Assembly (NCBI GenBank): GCA_002110485.1
Contig: MOWL01000045.1
Location: 930,001 to 994,000 of the forward strand
Origin: Emergomyces orientalis
Lineage: Eukaryota > Ascomycota > Eurotiomycetes > Onygenales > Ajellomycetaceae
Length of the DNA: 64,000 nucleotides
Reading direction: 5' to 3'
Positions 21,798 to 34,012 of the stretch are shown here, piece after piece. Within the stretch, counting starts at the first letter, position 1, and every line of letters begins with the position of its first letter. Under the pieces are notes generated by a model that did no database searches, was not told the DNA's origin, and saw only the letters and a list, made by a program, of their open reading frames with translations. The translations under genes were made by a program, and so were the position numbers.

Positions 21798-24009
21798 AAC
21801 TTCCAATTTGATATAGTATGAGAGACGGTAGCTCCGGATCTCCGATACACAGATCTCTTCCTTAGATATTCCATGCGGGGGAGCGGAGAATCTATGATGA
21901 TTATATAAATCTAGGATGATTTGAATGGATTCTGAAGCAAGCATATAACTGTCCATTGGGCCCTACGTTCTAGAAGCCAATGGATCGTTTTGATCTAATG
22001 CAATATAAATGTTTGAATCTTAATCGCGTATCCCTCCCGAATTAGTATCAATTTTCCAATGTTTTCTTAGTAGCTAGCTGGACATTCCGCTTTAGTTGAG
22101 GATGTTTTTGTCCCAAAGGACTCTCGGGTGTTTTGAAAGCAATCAGGCAAAGCAACGCGAAGAGCAAATTCATCGTACAATTGGCAGAAGCATATTCGTC
22201 TGAACTTAATCGATCCCGTATACTCACCAATGTTGGTGTTTGTGGGAGAAAGAACCATTGCCAAACCAAACTAATTTCGGCGAGTTAGAAGCAGAAAATA
22301 ATTACCAATAATCGCATCAGCTGGTAATCGCTTCGGCCTCCTGCTGTACTCTGAAAGCTAAAAGGCACCTGGTCAAAAAAGAGGCGCAGATTCCAGTTCA
22401 TTGCGTTGTTAATGTATTTGACGGTGATCAACGTGGTTCTCCTGATCGACAGGCTTGATGTAACTACTAGTATCTAGATGAAAACGGCCTTGAACAGGGC
22501 CGGTAACCAACACATTTAATTAGAGATTTCTTGATACCCGAAACAGTCAAGAAATCGCAAGCGTATTACGTTATTGGCTGATTCTCGATTTGCCTTCAAT
22601 TGATTTTTTTTTCGTTGGAATTCTTCTCAGTACGAAGCTGCATTGGATGAGATATCAGATGCAGTCAGCGGGGTGGGGCATTTCTAGTTAACCGCCTGGC
22701 GGGGGCACTGTCCATTTCCTCGTTCTCGGGCTAAAAATATTGAAATTCAAGGCGATGAGATTCCATACGGGAACATCTGAAGCTGGCTGTTGATTTGTAT
22801 GCGGATGAGTAGAAAACCATGCAAGAAGCCGGCAAATTTTGCATGATTTGGTATCTCAATCTCCAAACACAGCTCGCACCAGATGCGTGTTGGGCAATCA
22901 CTGCTGGCTTAGGAAAATGGACCCATGGAAATGAAGCTTCGTCTTTTGCTACCCGTTACTTGTGTCGGCACTCTAGTCTCGCTCATAGCCTGTCTGGTTC
23001 CAGTCTTGATCTCTATTCCTTGGATAAGCACGTGTCAATTAGCCTGGAAACCTTGCAAGGTGGGAGGCAGCATGCATGGCTGCAGTTCGGTTTCTGCACG
23101 ACAAATTGCTTTTCTCTCCTGTCAAAAACGAAAAGAAAGAAAAGAAAAGAAAAGCGTTCAGACGCAAACCCGGCTCGTTTCCTTGATTTCATACATATCA
23201 GCAAATGATAAAACTCACACTGATGATTGATTCTTCCTATGGCTTTTGTTGCTATCATGCAGAATAGGATTTTTGGGTGGATTTTTGTGGTGGTTAGAAA
23301 ACAATATGTGGGGTTGGCTCTATGGTCCTTTATTTGGTATTGGTAGCTAGCCAGTTAAAAGTGGGCAACGAGATGGAGACGCATTTGAAAACGATCACGA
23401 ACACCTCGTATTATTGGTCGTGTCTGCCTTGTTGGTCTCTTGAAAAGTTTGTTAGTCGCGCTTGGAAAGCTTGGAAGTTGGCCAAGATTGCTCTTGGGCC
23501 CAGATACGAAGCCGAAGATGAGCCTCAACTGGTCTGTCTGTCTTGGTAAGCGAGGGCAGCTTAAACTCCAGCGTTTCCACCTGAGCAACTCTATCTCAAC
23601 CTCCTCGACGACCGCCCTCGAGTTGCCCTCTATCGACTCCTTCGATTCTCCGATTCTTCGTTATCCCCGGGTTGACGGGAAGAAGCCTTCTCTGTAATTA
23701 ACCTCTGGCTGGCTCCTGAGAAGCTCGCGGGCTTTGAACCCTGGAACCCTTCCCGCGAATTATCATTCCGTTCTTTACACCCGTTTGCCTGCGGGTCACT
23801 AGCTGACACCCACTGCGGCAGTTTCTCGGATTCAGCTCCCCTACGTTCCTTTACATCCTCTTTTACGAGTACATATTTTGGCATACCTCTATTGCCATTA
23901 TTATATTTTATTTCTGTTTTTGGTTTCCGTTGCGGAGGCGAGCTGGCGCGAAAGTCGATCGAACGCTCGAAACAAATGTCCACAACGAATATTCTCTTCC
24001 TCGGTGGCA

Positions 24010-26262
24010 ATGGTCACACAAAATGGAAATGCCAGGTATCGTCCTCCCGATAGCAGAAGTAATGTCAAGCTCCCTCAACACCACCGTGGCGCCATTCCGC
24101 ATCCATTGACAAATGTTGCGACCTCCGGGCCACCCGAAAATGGTACCCCAGTCAGTCCTTACCGTCTATATCAGCACAGCAGCTCTCCGACCTACCAGCC
24201 TACGATTCTCGAAGCCTCCTCGAGTCACCCTAATATGAACCATGCCCCTACAACATATCAATCACCTACGCACCATATAACTCCAGCTTATCAATCACCA
24301 ACGTATCCTGTAGCAACTGAACATGATAGTCCGTCGTCATGGCTCTCCAGGAACGAGACAGAGAGGAGACGACCAGCACTACAAAATCGGAACCCTCGAA
24401 CGGGTCTAAAACCTACCGCGTCGACTTCAAATATTCGCCCAAGGCAACATTCGCCGTTTCGCCTTGATCAGCTCTCATCTGCTTCGTGTCCGGTTCAGCC
24501 ACGTTTTCCACCCCAGTATCATCCACCAGAGCTTCACATTGACAGTGAGGTACGCTCTAGCTCGCAATCTGCTTTGACCGCTTCGAGCGTAGAGCCAAAC
24601 AGTGGTACAGAGAGAAGCAGTATTGTTACTAAAAACAGTTCTGTGACCGATTTATCACCTGACACATCTGATATGGATGGAGGATTGAGTGTCGAAGACG
24701 CCATATCGATGTATCTGAATGGCTTCACGGATGATCCCCCTGAGCCTGCTGTCGAGTCGCCAAAAGCTGCGGCACTAACGAACGAGGCACCAATGACTGA
24801 TGCGCCAATGATTGAGAGCCATGTCGGCCACCAGCAAAGATCTGTAGAACTCCAGGAGGCTATAAACAGTGACATGATGCATCAAGTAATCCCTGCAACA
24901 GTGGAAAGAAAACCCAATGATCCCCCCCTCCAGCGTAAACCCATAAAATTGGTGATACCGCCTGCCCTTCCGGGAACGGTGCCACCCCCACGATCTCCTG
25001 CAACGGGTCTGCGTGATCAATATGGTTTTCAAAGGACTTCAAACCACATTTCACCCGGTGGGTACGATGCTTGGATTCGCTCCTATTCTGCTTATCAAGT
25101 GACCCGCAACCAAAAGTGGGAGGAGTTATTAAAGGAATATGGCTTGCCTTGTGACAACCCTGCTACTTTCCCACCGAAGTCCACCAAGGTCAAGCGCTAT
25201 GTTAGGAAAGGTATACCTCCTGAATACCGCGGGGCAGCTTGGTTTTACTACGCAGGGGGTTATGACCGCTACCACAGATTCCGTGGTCGATATCAGCAAC
25301 TAGTCGAACACACTATTAATGGGCCTTCAGATGATGACAAAGAGCATATTGAACGAGATCTCCACAGAACGTTTCCGGATAACATCCACTTCAAGCCAGA
25401 TCCTATACCTGATTCAGGGGCTGGCTCATCTCCAGAAAGCGGCAGTAGCAATCCAAAATATCTCTCTAAAACCCCAGAAGCCGAAATTATTCAGTCGTTG
25501 CGTCGTGTATTGTATGCATTTGCAGCACATAATCCGAAGATCGGCTACACACAATCTCTCAATTTCATTGCAGGGATGCTTCTTCTGTTTCTTCCCGAAG
25601 AGAAAGCGTTTTGGATGCTTGACATCATCACATCATCCTACCTACCTGGGACTCACGAAATCAGCCTTGAGGGTGCAAACATTGATCTTTGGATCCTCAT
25701 GGTAGTGTTGAAAGATACAATGCCTGCAATATACACGAAAGTTGCTAGCACAACCCCGACTACCCCCAAGTCTAAGCCTCCACCCATTAATACGAAAACA
25801 CGATTACCCGACATTACGCTTGGCCTAACGAGCTGGTTGATGTCACTTTTCATCGGCAGCCTACCGCTTGAAACCACGCTGCGCGTGTGGGATGTTTTCT
25901 TCTACGAAGGGTCTAGAACCTTTTTCAGAGTCGCTCTAGCGATTTTCAAGAGCAGCGAAAAGGAGATACTCGGTCTGAGCGATCCGATGGAGATCTTCCA
26001 GGCCGTACAATCAGCGCCGAAAAAACTTATAGATGCGAGCGCCCTAGCAGACGAGTGTTTCACGCGGCGATTCAGGCTGTCCCAAGCCCGCGTCGAGGAG
26101 CTGCGTGCCACCCGTCGGGCCGCGATAAGGGAAGAAAAGGACCGACTTTCCATGTTGGCTGGAAGAGGAAACGCCCATTCTGGAACCAATGGCCCATCTA
26201 TTGGCCGAGCGACAACCCCGTTACCTACGACATGGAGGAATTTGAAACACACGTTTAAATGA
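24010..26262 (+). CDS. TBC domain Rab GTPase-activating protein, Msb3/Gyp3-like
   Basis: A single exon of 750 aa from the ATG at 24010. The open frame extends upstream to 23878, but residues there look like translated leader. The N-terminal ~340 residues are Pro/Ser/Thr-rich and disordered. The TBC domain follows, opening with RKGIPPEYRGAAWFYYAGG. The catalytic arginine finger lies in ERDLHRTFPDN (Arg453) and the glutamine finger in GYTQSLNF (Gln515). LRVWDVFFYEG comes later. Both fingers are present, so it should accelerate GTP hydrolysis by a Rab. The KWEELLKEYG...VRKGIP entry to the domain recalls yeast Msb3/Msb4, which act on Sec4 and other Rabs at exocytosis sites (assignment by memory of motifs, moderate). 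Confidence 0.92.
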   Translation: MVTQNGNARYRPPDSRSNVKLPQHHRGAIPHPLTNVATSGPPENGTPVSPYRLYQHSSSPTYQPTILEASSSHPNMNHAPTTYQSPTHHITPAYQSPTYPVATEHDSPSSWLSRNETERRRPALQNRNPRTGLKPTASTSNIRPRQHSPFRLDQLSSASCPVQPRFPPQYHPPELHIDSEVRSSSQSALTASSVEPNSGTERSSIVTKNSSVTDLSPDTSDMDGGLSVEDAISMYLNGFTDDPPEPAVESPKAAALTNEAPMTDAPMIESHVGHQQRSVELQEAINSDMMHQVIPATVERKPNDPPLQRKPIKLVIPPALPGTVPPPRSPATGLRDQYGFQRTSNHISPGGYDAWIRSYSAYQVTRNQKWEELLKEYGLPCDNPATFPPKSTKVKRYVRKGIPPEYRGAAWFYYAGGYDRYHRFRGRYQQLVEHTINGPSDDDKEHIERDLHRTFPDNIHFKPDPIPDSGAGSSPESGSSNPKYLSKTPEAEIIQSLRRVLYAFAAHNPKIGYTQSLNFIAGMLLLFLPEEKAFWMLDIITSSYLPGTHEISLEGANIDLWILMVVLKDTMPAIYTKVASTTPTTPKSKPPPINTKTRLPDITLGLTSWLMSLFIGSLPLETTLRVWDVFFYEGSRTFFRVALAIFKSSEKEILGLSDPMEIFQAVQSAPKKLIDASALADECFTRRFRLSQARVEELRATRRAAIREEKDRLSMLAGRGNAHSGTNGPSIGRATTPLPTTWRNLKHTFK

Positions 26263-28540
26263 GATGATACCCATCTCGTTCTCCTATTTTTAATTTATTC
26301 CCTCAACCCTTCTGAATCTCGTCTCTTGGCCAGTGCTCGCCCCAATTTTCTTGCCCTGTAACATAGGCTGATGCAACACTACTGTGAGAAGAATAAGAAG
26401 AGATATTCAGGTTTTTGTTAATTGCCTTGATGGTTTCGACTTTGATACTTTTCTGTGCCCTTCTCATGCTAAATTGCCTATGTTGCATTTACATGACGTG
26501 GCCCGAAGCAAAAATGTTAGCTAGTGAACATTCAGGGAATAGGAGAGAGCATTTGGATACGGCGCTACGGATAGCAGAACATGGAAAAAACCCCTATAAT
26601 TTCTAATATTCGGTGCCATTGTTTATATCTTAGGGTGCTTCAGCTACTCATACGCCTCCCCCTGCTCCCTCTTACTTTCATTACAGTTCCTTCCCTTGCT
26701 ACTCGTGCAATTGGATATTTGCATATTTTTTCACTTCAACTATTCCTTCTTTTCAATATCGTATTTTGTTTATTATCGGCCTTTTTCTACTTTTTTCTTT
26801 TAACTTTTGTGAAGGGATCATAATGATTTCATGATATATGAAGCTATATTGCTTACACATGGTTCAACTCCAGGCTCTAGGAGACCCCCCTTCAGCAAAA
26901 CGCCTGACTTGCCCAGTGCATGCTACCTCACATTCCCCAATTCTTCCGTTCTTTACTTCTTCATTTTCTCCCCCTATCTTCCCCGGCTTTCTTTTCTCTC
27001 TTCTTTTCATTTCATTCTAGGTTATGTTTATTTTAAGCGTCTTCGAGCATGGTTTCATTGTGTGTATTATAGAGGATAGAATATATATAATATTTTGATT
27101 TCAATAGCGGAATTTCTTTCCTGCAGATGGGAACAGCCTTTTTCTTCTCTTTTTCCCCCTTTGTCTTATCTTTCTTTTCTCCTTTTTTTTTTTTTTTTTT
27201 GCCCCAGACACTCGGATTTTTTTTATAGACTGCATAGGGATGTAAAGCATAAATAGATCTGGAATCCTCAGCGATTGATTTTCCTGATTGGTTTTAACAG
27301 GGCAAATCACAAGCTGAGATGTCCACCTCTACCTAGGTACGAGCTTATCGATGAAGGGGAGAGAGGGTAGACGCTAAACGAATCTAGACCGACAACTCCT
27401 AGAATAAATCAAAAATATTTCATATTCTTTTAGCTTTTCTCCCTTCCTCTTCACCTATCCTGAGAGTAGGTTCTCAACTCAGTAGCTGCCCTTACAATAT
27501 CTGATCAGGTTGAAGGATATAATCTGGATAAATAGGTCGCTCTCAAAACCACCTGGTAAGTGTAGGCGAAGCCTTCTAACATCTAGCATCGGCCAGTTGC
27601 GGCGGTGCTTTTGCGAGATGGAACGGCTAACAAGGCTAAAAGATTCCCAAAATCAGGGACGAATTCACTGGGGCGGGATTTTTCTCTCTGACTCAACCTT
27701 TCTGCTGGTGAAGTGAAATGACCCTTTCATGCTCACAGGTGACTCTGATTTTCCACGACTAAATAAACATCATGAGAGGTAACCCCTCATATCTGTTCTG
27801 GCCCAAATGCTATGTGGACTTCATTCCGAGGTTGTATTTTCCCCCAAATTTCCTAATTGCTAGACATATTGTTTGAACGATTTGAACGTCAATTGTGAAT
27901 ATGGCTCAAATCAGGGAATGCACAGGTTCGTGAGAGAAGATAATCTCTGTGCACGGCGCTCGATAAATTGCACCCTGCCCAGACACGGTAGGTTGAGAAA
28001 TAGAAACCCCCAACGCTAAGCCAAATCGAAGGATGCCGTTTTGTCCTCCCCCGATGAATTCACTCTTGTTACGGCTTTCGCAGCCCCGGTGACACCGAGA
28101 AGCGAAAATGACTGCGGGTTGGGCGCGCAAAAAAGTGCAAGCGTTAAAAAATACCGACGATGTTTTCCATGAAGCTTTTTTCGCTGGGGTCTTTTTCTAG
28201 CTGTTAGCGAAGAGCAAGTCAAAGTTACATATGGAGCTTGGACATATCGTTTCCACGTCTGGCACCCAGTAGATCAAGTTTATCCTTACGGTTGATGCGC
28301 GCACCAGGGTGCTACCCGACCCACATGCGATTTCAGCTAATCGCCAGCACAATGTCTGGAGATTAGTCCATGACACGAATGGGACATGCACGACTACATT
28401 CCGGCCTCAGCAAAGGCCATTACGCAAAAAAGTCTCGTTGAGTGAATATAACTCATGAAAGACAGATCTTTTGAAAAGTTCCATTTGAATAACAATGACG
28501 GACAATCCCTAAATGTCATGCTTCCCCCACGGATAAGAGA
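26263..28540. other. Gene-free region, pyrimidine-rich
   Basis: The stretch 26600-27050 is T/C-rich and a poly(T) run lies at 27183-27200. From about 27500 the composition is more balanced, but no frame is convincing. This is the left part of the 9-kb stretch that contains no intact gene. Confidence 0.5.
27183..27200 (+). repeat. Poly(T) run
   Basis: Eighteen consecutive T residues inside a pyrimidine-rich block. Confidence 0.95.
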
Positions 28541-29160
28541 CATACCATCTCTGATTCAGTTATTGCGGGACGGTGCGTGCTTGTCAGAGATAACATCCAT
28601 CTGAAAAGCGTCAAGTCGTCACTGGGGAATAAAGTGTTTCACGAAATGTATCCACCACAACTAGAGATGGCGGAAGGTACAGTACATATAAAACGGCTCA
28701 TTGACCATGGCGTGGTAATCGTAGGGGCAGCGAAAATGACCTCATTAGGGAGCTGGTAGGAGCCTACTGAATATACCCACTACCAAGTACTGTGGAATTC
28801 ACGTGGAGATCAATATTAATCGCCTGGTGGGAATAGCACGGGGAGTGCCGCGGCCGTTAGCTCATAGGAGTGTCTTGATATTTCAATTGGAACTAACAGT
28901 ACCAGTCGTCCTACATCGTGTTTTCAGGATAGAGGAGAAAACTGATCGGTTTTAAGCATGGGGTAGCGTGACTAGGCCATCGCTCTGGTTTGGCTGCTTT
29001 GAGCTTCGCCCGAAGTATTGGAGGTTCTCTTCGAAAGGGGTTGAGCCTTTGTTAGGCAAGGATCGACGTAGTTATCCTCCTTTGAAAATGTGTCAAGCTA
29101 ATAAATGCAACGGTTAGGATACGCCTGGTTTACTGAGCGAGGACCTTCGACAGGCAAGGA
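28541..29160 (+). pseudogene. Amidase-signature family pseudogene fragment
   Basis: Conceptual translation shows an eroded amidase. AGRCVLVRDNIHLK and SVKSSLGNKVFHEMYPP are followed by HIKRLIDHGVVIVGAAKM and then SW. TAG (28757) comes next, followed by EPTEYTHYQVLWNSRGDQY, TAA (28817), SPGGNSTGSAAA, TAG (28865) and ECLDISIGT. The order matches fungal amidases: the Lys-bearing KDNIHLKG strand, then the Gly/Ser-rich GGSSSGSAAA loop, then DIGTDT. The first motif reads RDN, so the catalytic Lys position is changed. After about 28930 the frame shifts, and remnants GFKHGVA and DTPGLLSEDL (29118) lie in other frames. Three in-frame stops plus shifts make it non-functional. The N-terminal third and the C-terminal half were not found. 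Neighbour: a lipase with a nonsense codon, 0.8 kb downstream. Confidence 0.8.
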
Positions 29161-29999
29161 CATTGCCCCAGTAGCCCCTTTCGAAACTGAAGCCTGAAGT
29201 TGGCCGGGGTGGTAGATCAATACCAAAGTTAGAAATCTGCTCTTGCTTGGAGGATTTGTGAAGCATAAGCGTGATAAATTACTGAGTCCAACTTTGGTTA
29301 GCTCGAGTTCCAAGCATGATTCTGCCCCTGAAAAACTCGGCGTTGGCGTCCGCCAACGCGCCGATCCCCCAAGCACAAGCCGAGAATCCCTGTGCTTCCC
29401 TTCAAGCATCCGCCTATCCCCAAGGAAAAGATGCACTCCCTTTGTCTCAATACAGATGGAAACCGTGAATATCGGCTTTGAACTCACTTCCATAAGCACT
29501 GTCCTTCGGGGAAGAACTGAGATTGTATAAAAATAGCCGCCAGGAACTCGTTTATGTTGCACTATCTAACAGAAAGGGCATGTTTTCTCATGTCTCCAAA
29601 ACCTCCCAGGAAGTCGTTGATGGCGCGATACAGTAGCAGCGCTGTCCGGTACATCGAGCGGTAGCGGCATCCATGGCGTACCGCGTGAGCACTCGCGCAA
29701 TCCTCTACCTTCTCTCGTAGCAAATCATGCCACAAGGATTTGTTGGAGATGTGAAGGGTGGAGTTTTCAAGCAGATGAGGCCGGGCAATTTACTGTGGGG
29801 ACATGTCAGTGCCGGAATGTCCCTTTTCGTTTAGCGTTGAGGGCTGGGATATATAGACCCTCTCGTCCGCCCGTGGGCGGCAAAGAAAGCTGCGGCATTT
29901 CTATCACGAGTCACAGCCGCCAAGGTCCTCCGTCTAGTGTTTTTTGGCGTTATATAAACGGCCCGCCCGTCTGAACATTGGGCAGCTAAACGCTTCAAG
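29161..29999. other. Intergenic region, lipase promoter
   Basis: There is no supported gene. A weak C-terminal amidase remnant could lie here, but I could not align one. The last 200 bp form the upstream region of the lipase locus, with TATA-like boxes. Confidence 0.5.
29951..29958 (+). promoter_or_regulatory. TATA box before the lipase locus
   Basis: TATATAAA lies 42 bp before the lipase ATG at 30000. The promoter looks intact although the coding frame is interrupted. Confidence 0.5.
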
Positions 30000-31352
30000 A
30001 TGACGGTAGCACGGACCATCAACCTTGTTGCGCTTTATCTGTTCGCCATTACCGTGCATGGCCTTCCGTCTCAGCTACTTAATCCTCGTGCCGCCCTTTT
30101 ACCAGAGGATGACCCTTTCTACGTCCCACCCCCTGGTTTCGAGGACTCGGCTCCTGGGTCGATCCTAAGACACCGGAACACGCCGGCGCCAATTGCAGCC
30201 TTTGGCTTTGCGCCTATCAACCTCGATGGAACCTATCAGCTACTGTATCGGTCTTCGGATAATTTTGGCAGACCCGTGGCCACAGTATCTACCGTCTTGA
30301 TCCCCCACGGCGCTGATTTTAGCAAGGTTCTATCGTACCAGTTCGCTGAAGATGCTGCATCTCCCAACTGCGCACCCTCGTATGCACTGCTGCAGGGCTC
30401 GGAATCTGGGGGGCGCATGGGTACAGCTACTACCCATGCCGAATTCATTCTAGTGATGGCTGCTCTGGAGAGAGGATGGGTTGTAACGACTCCAGACTTT
30501 GAAGGGTCAAACGCAGCATTCTTAGCAAACCTTCGCGCAGGGTACGCAACTTTGGACGGTATCCGTGCCACCCTGGCTTCGAAGGAAATCACAGGCGTCT
30601 CGCAGGATGCCACTGTCGCGATGTGGGGTTATTCCGGAGGAAGCCTTGCTAGCGGATTCGCCGCTGAACTTCAACCGTCATATGCACCAGAGCTCAGGAT
30701 TGTCGGTGCAGCTTTAGGTGGCACTGTCCCCAATATCAAGACAGCACTTGCAGCCATCAACAAGGGAAAGTCGGCTGGACTTATTCCCGCGGGCATACTC
30801 GGGCTTGCACACGAGTATCCAGAAATCCAGGCTATTGTCAACGAACAACTTGTAGCTGAGAAACGTGAGGAGTTCCTGAAAGCGGAGGTTGAGTGCTTAA
30901 ATGCCAATAGACAACGATTCGAGAATGCGGACATATACACGTATATCAAGGGCGGAGAAGCCGTTCTCAATTCCCCGACTATCAACCGCGTCATGACGGA
31001 GAATTCCATGGGCCAACATACGCCGGAAATCCCTCTCCTCGTTTACAAAGCTGTCAAGGATGAAATTAGCTGAGTTAACGATACCACCGCCCTGGTAAAT
31101 AAATATTGTAATGAAGGTGTAAGTGTCGACTATAGACTGTCTAAGAGCGGGGGACACAGCGACTTGGCTGTCATTGCTGCGCCGGATGCGTTGCTCTGGC
31201 TCGATGACAGATTGAGACACATAACGCCCCAGGAAGGCTGTACAAGTTCCACCAGGTTCACTCCGCTGGAGAGTCCAATGGCATTTGGCGTGTTGGGTGA
31301 AACTCTAGTTAATTTGCTCCTGAGTATTTTGTATAAGCCAATTGGGAATTAG
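30000..31352 (+). pseudogene. Secreted lipase (LIP family, CalA-like) with in-frame TGA
   Basis: A frame of 450 codons is uninterrupted except for TGA at 31071-31073 (codon 358). A signal peptide (MTVARTINLVALYLFAITVHG) leads a secretory-lipase domain related to Candida antarctica lipase A. The nucleophile elbow is WGYSGGS (Ser212). The acid is in VKDEIS (Asp354), and the histidine in SGGHSDL (His386) lies after the stop. The Asp-His spacing of 32 equals that known for CalA. The stop falls between Asp and His, so the 357-aa product would lack its triad histidine and C-terminal cap. Downstream sequence remains in frame and motif-like to a TAG at 31350, so the lesion is recent, or a sequencing error, or is read through. 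These enzymes hydrolyse external triglycerides. Confidence 0.8.
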
Positions 31353-33980
31353 ATAGGTAGACCGGTCGCCATTTTTTGGACTGTGCTGTGTTGGATTGTG
31401 AATCGATGCTGGGGATATTGCCTGCCGTACATGGAAATATATATTCTAAATAACAAAATACATAATAATAATTCATAATCTGAAGCGGTCATGTCTGTCA
31501 TATTCACCCCCACCCCATTTAGACCCTAATAACAGACGAAGGTGTGTTCTGGACAGGATATAGCAAACTGGTCCCACAGGATACGAGAATAGAATCCCTC
31601 TTCCAAGGGCTTGTTACATTTCTTGGAAAAACATTATACATATCCCTTCGCACCTGGCCATCGTTCTTCTAATGTTATGGGGGTTATCAGAAAATTCAGT
31701 ATGGTCCCTTTCATCAGGTGCGTCAAAAATTGGCTGTCAAGAAGAACGGAATAATGCCCCAGCATGGCCATCCATCATATGATGATGATTCTGGAACAAG
31801 TTGCGACTTTTTCACCTTGCGTTTTCTCATATATTTTTTCTTTTCTCATTGGTTGTTATTTATCCACGGCAACAATGGTAATTTAGTGCGCCGATTCCGC
31901 AAACGACATGTCCAATATTGAAAGTATTGACCAGGGCAGAAAAACTTAACAACTCCTTGGATTTACCTAGGTAGGCGGGCAATTAATTTTTCGTTCAAAG
32001 GCGTTTGATGTAACACGACAATTTTCTCGTTCTATATTTTCTCGTCTTGGTATGCGAAAAGTTTAACTCCTTCAACCTGTTCAAACTCTGATTTGTTCTA
32101 GGCCTTAAAGACCAAAAACCGCTGATGGGCCCTACCCAGCCAAGAAGAGAAAAGTGAGTGTAGCTTGGGCGGGATAGGTAACCGGGCTGCAGATCACCAA
32201 GGTTAGATACTTCCTGTCTACCCCTCCGTTGTCATCTCTGGTTCGGGATTGATAAGGGGTGGCGGAGCCTAGATATTTCTCTGAATCTCTGAATACCGAC
32301 AGAAAAGGTGAATGCAGGGCATCTGCACATGATGGATATTTCTCGGCTGCTCTTGAAATTTCAGGGTTTGCGCCCTTTTCCTGTGTTCTTTGGGAAAGCC
32401 ATCGGCGGCTACACATCCACGGTGCACAAATGATTGTCGGGGTTCAATAACATCTGATACAGAGAGGCGGTTTCTCTAGCTTCGACGTTTGTCTTCATTG
32501 GATATGTCCTTTGTCGGCGACGAGGGTTTGATTTTACATAGTAAACACTGCAACATTCGCTTGTCCAGTGGGAATCCGAAGGGCTGGAGCCGCAAGTCAG
32601 CTGATGTCACCCCGATCAATCAGGCAGTGGCGGGCAAAATCAAAACCATCCACTTACCTCTCATCCCCTCCGTTATGTGATCGTGCTTTTGCTATCAACG
32701 AAATATTATTGTCTTCCCGAATTTTCCCTAGCCATCTGGCCATCTCCCTCCCCTCTTTTCCCCCCGCCCCACCTGGCGGCCCCGCCACAAGGCTTAAAAA
32801 TCTTTGCCATTCCAGATCCAAACCAACGATATTTTCCGCTTCCAGACCAACAATTCACTCTAGTCGAACTTAGAGCAGCTTTCACCATCTTCATAGTTCA
32901 ACCACAAAAAGAAAGTTATTTTGTCTTCCACAGTCGATTGATCGCTGATCGATCGGTGATAGGCCTAGAAGAAATGTGCGGCTTCTCCACTACGTAAGTG
33001 TCGAACAGCAACTGTTAGGTAAGTGCGTAGAATGTCTGCTCTAAAAATTTCATTTTTGGTTCAAAGTTTCCCCAGGAAAAGAGCCTTAAAAGACGATCTG
33101 GCACTCTTATTAGTGGTTATAGATCAGGATACGGTGGCAGCTCTGTATGTGTGTGTGTCTATGCTGCGAGGATCAAGTCCAAAGGGGATTCGACGCCTCG
33201 TGATGTATAACTATGTGTGATGTTTCCATTCGTGAACCAACTGCTCTGCATACAAGAGCCCTCTTTTCGATGTCATTGGACGCAAATAGGTTTAAACCAG
33301 CATTGCGGAAGCTAAAGTTTTCTTATTATTCAACACCACCTGTGCTCCCAATAATGCAGTGTTGAACCGAGTCGACAGGCACATCAAAAGTCAAGCTCAC
33401 GCGGGAATGCAAGTATGTAACTGTCAGCAGGCTTTGAATGGCATTGTTAGCTTTTGCGGCTTCTGTGCGTGACTGGTGTTTGGGTGGGAATATCAAAACG
33501 TGTGCAAGTAATGGAATATCAGTTGAAGCCAAATAGAAAGAGGGATGGAGTAATTTTCTTCTGATCTGTCGAGTCCAGCCCAGTCATCGGAGTTTTATTA
33601 GCGATAAGAATTAAGAGCTGGCTATCTGAACAGATGTTGCCTGGTTGTCTGTCCCCCCCAAGTGCCAACTTCGTGCTTCTGGGCTGCTATGCGAAGTGTT
33701 CCAAGGTTCTTATTGGAACAAGCCAGCACAGTGGATGGAGCTTGGCAGGAGCCAGGATAATAAAACTTCGTAACCCAACACCAAAAACTTTGCATCAGCA
33801 TGTTTCAGGGGCCGTTCAGGAACAATTAACGCCCAGCCACTTACGAACGCCCTTGCAGGCGGGGGCGAAACAGTTCCACGGTTGAGCTGTTCGTCAGATC
33901 AGCCTCTGCCTTGTTTCTGCCAGCTCATTCGTTTCTGATAAAAAATCGGTTCTCCGCTAAGAACTTTAAGATGGACGCCG

Positions 33981-34012
33981 AGGAAGCGCTAGGAGGCGCT
34001 AGGAGGCGCTAG
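33981..34012 (+). repeat. 10-bp tandem repeat, about 3 copies
   Basis: AGGAGGCGCT occurs at 33991 and 34001, with a one-mismatch copy at 33981 and a two-base partial copy at the end. Confidence 0.9.

Larger units (their letters stand above)
21188..24009. other. AT-rich intergenic region with an 11-bp tandem repeat
   Basis: There is no supported gene for 2.8 kb. The first 1.5 kb is noticeably AT-rich and holds the tandem repeat at 21759-21797. The last ~400 bp are C/T-rich and form the leader and promoter of the TBC gene. Confidence 0.5.

Noticed and set aside
22819..23208. 129-codon plus-strand frame
   Set aside because: Its residues look random, its tail is a translated A/G tract, and an overlapping frame of equal length exists.
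26860..26872. GGTTCAACTCC as a Pol III B-box
   Set aside because: There is no A-box at a suitable distance and no foldable tRNA around it.
30000..31352. An intron that would skip the lipase stop codon
   Set aside because: No GT..AG pair around 31071 removes the TGA while keeping both Asp354 and the downstream frame.
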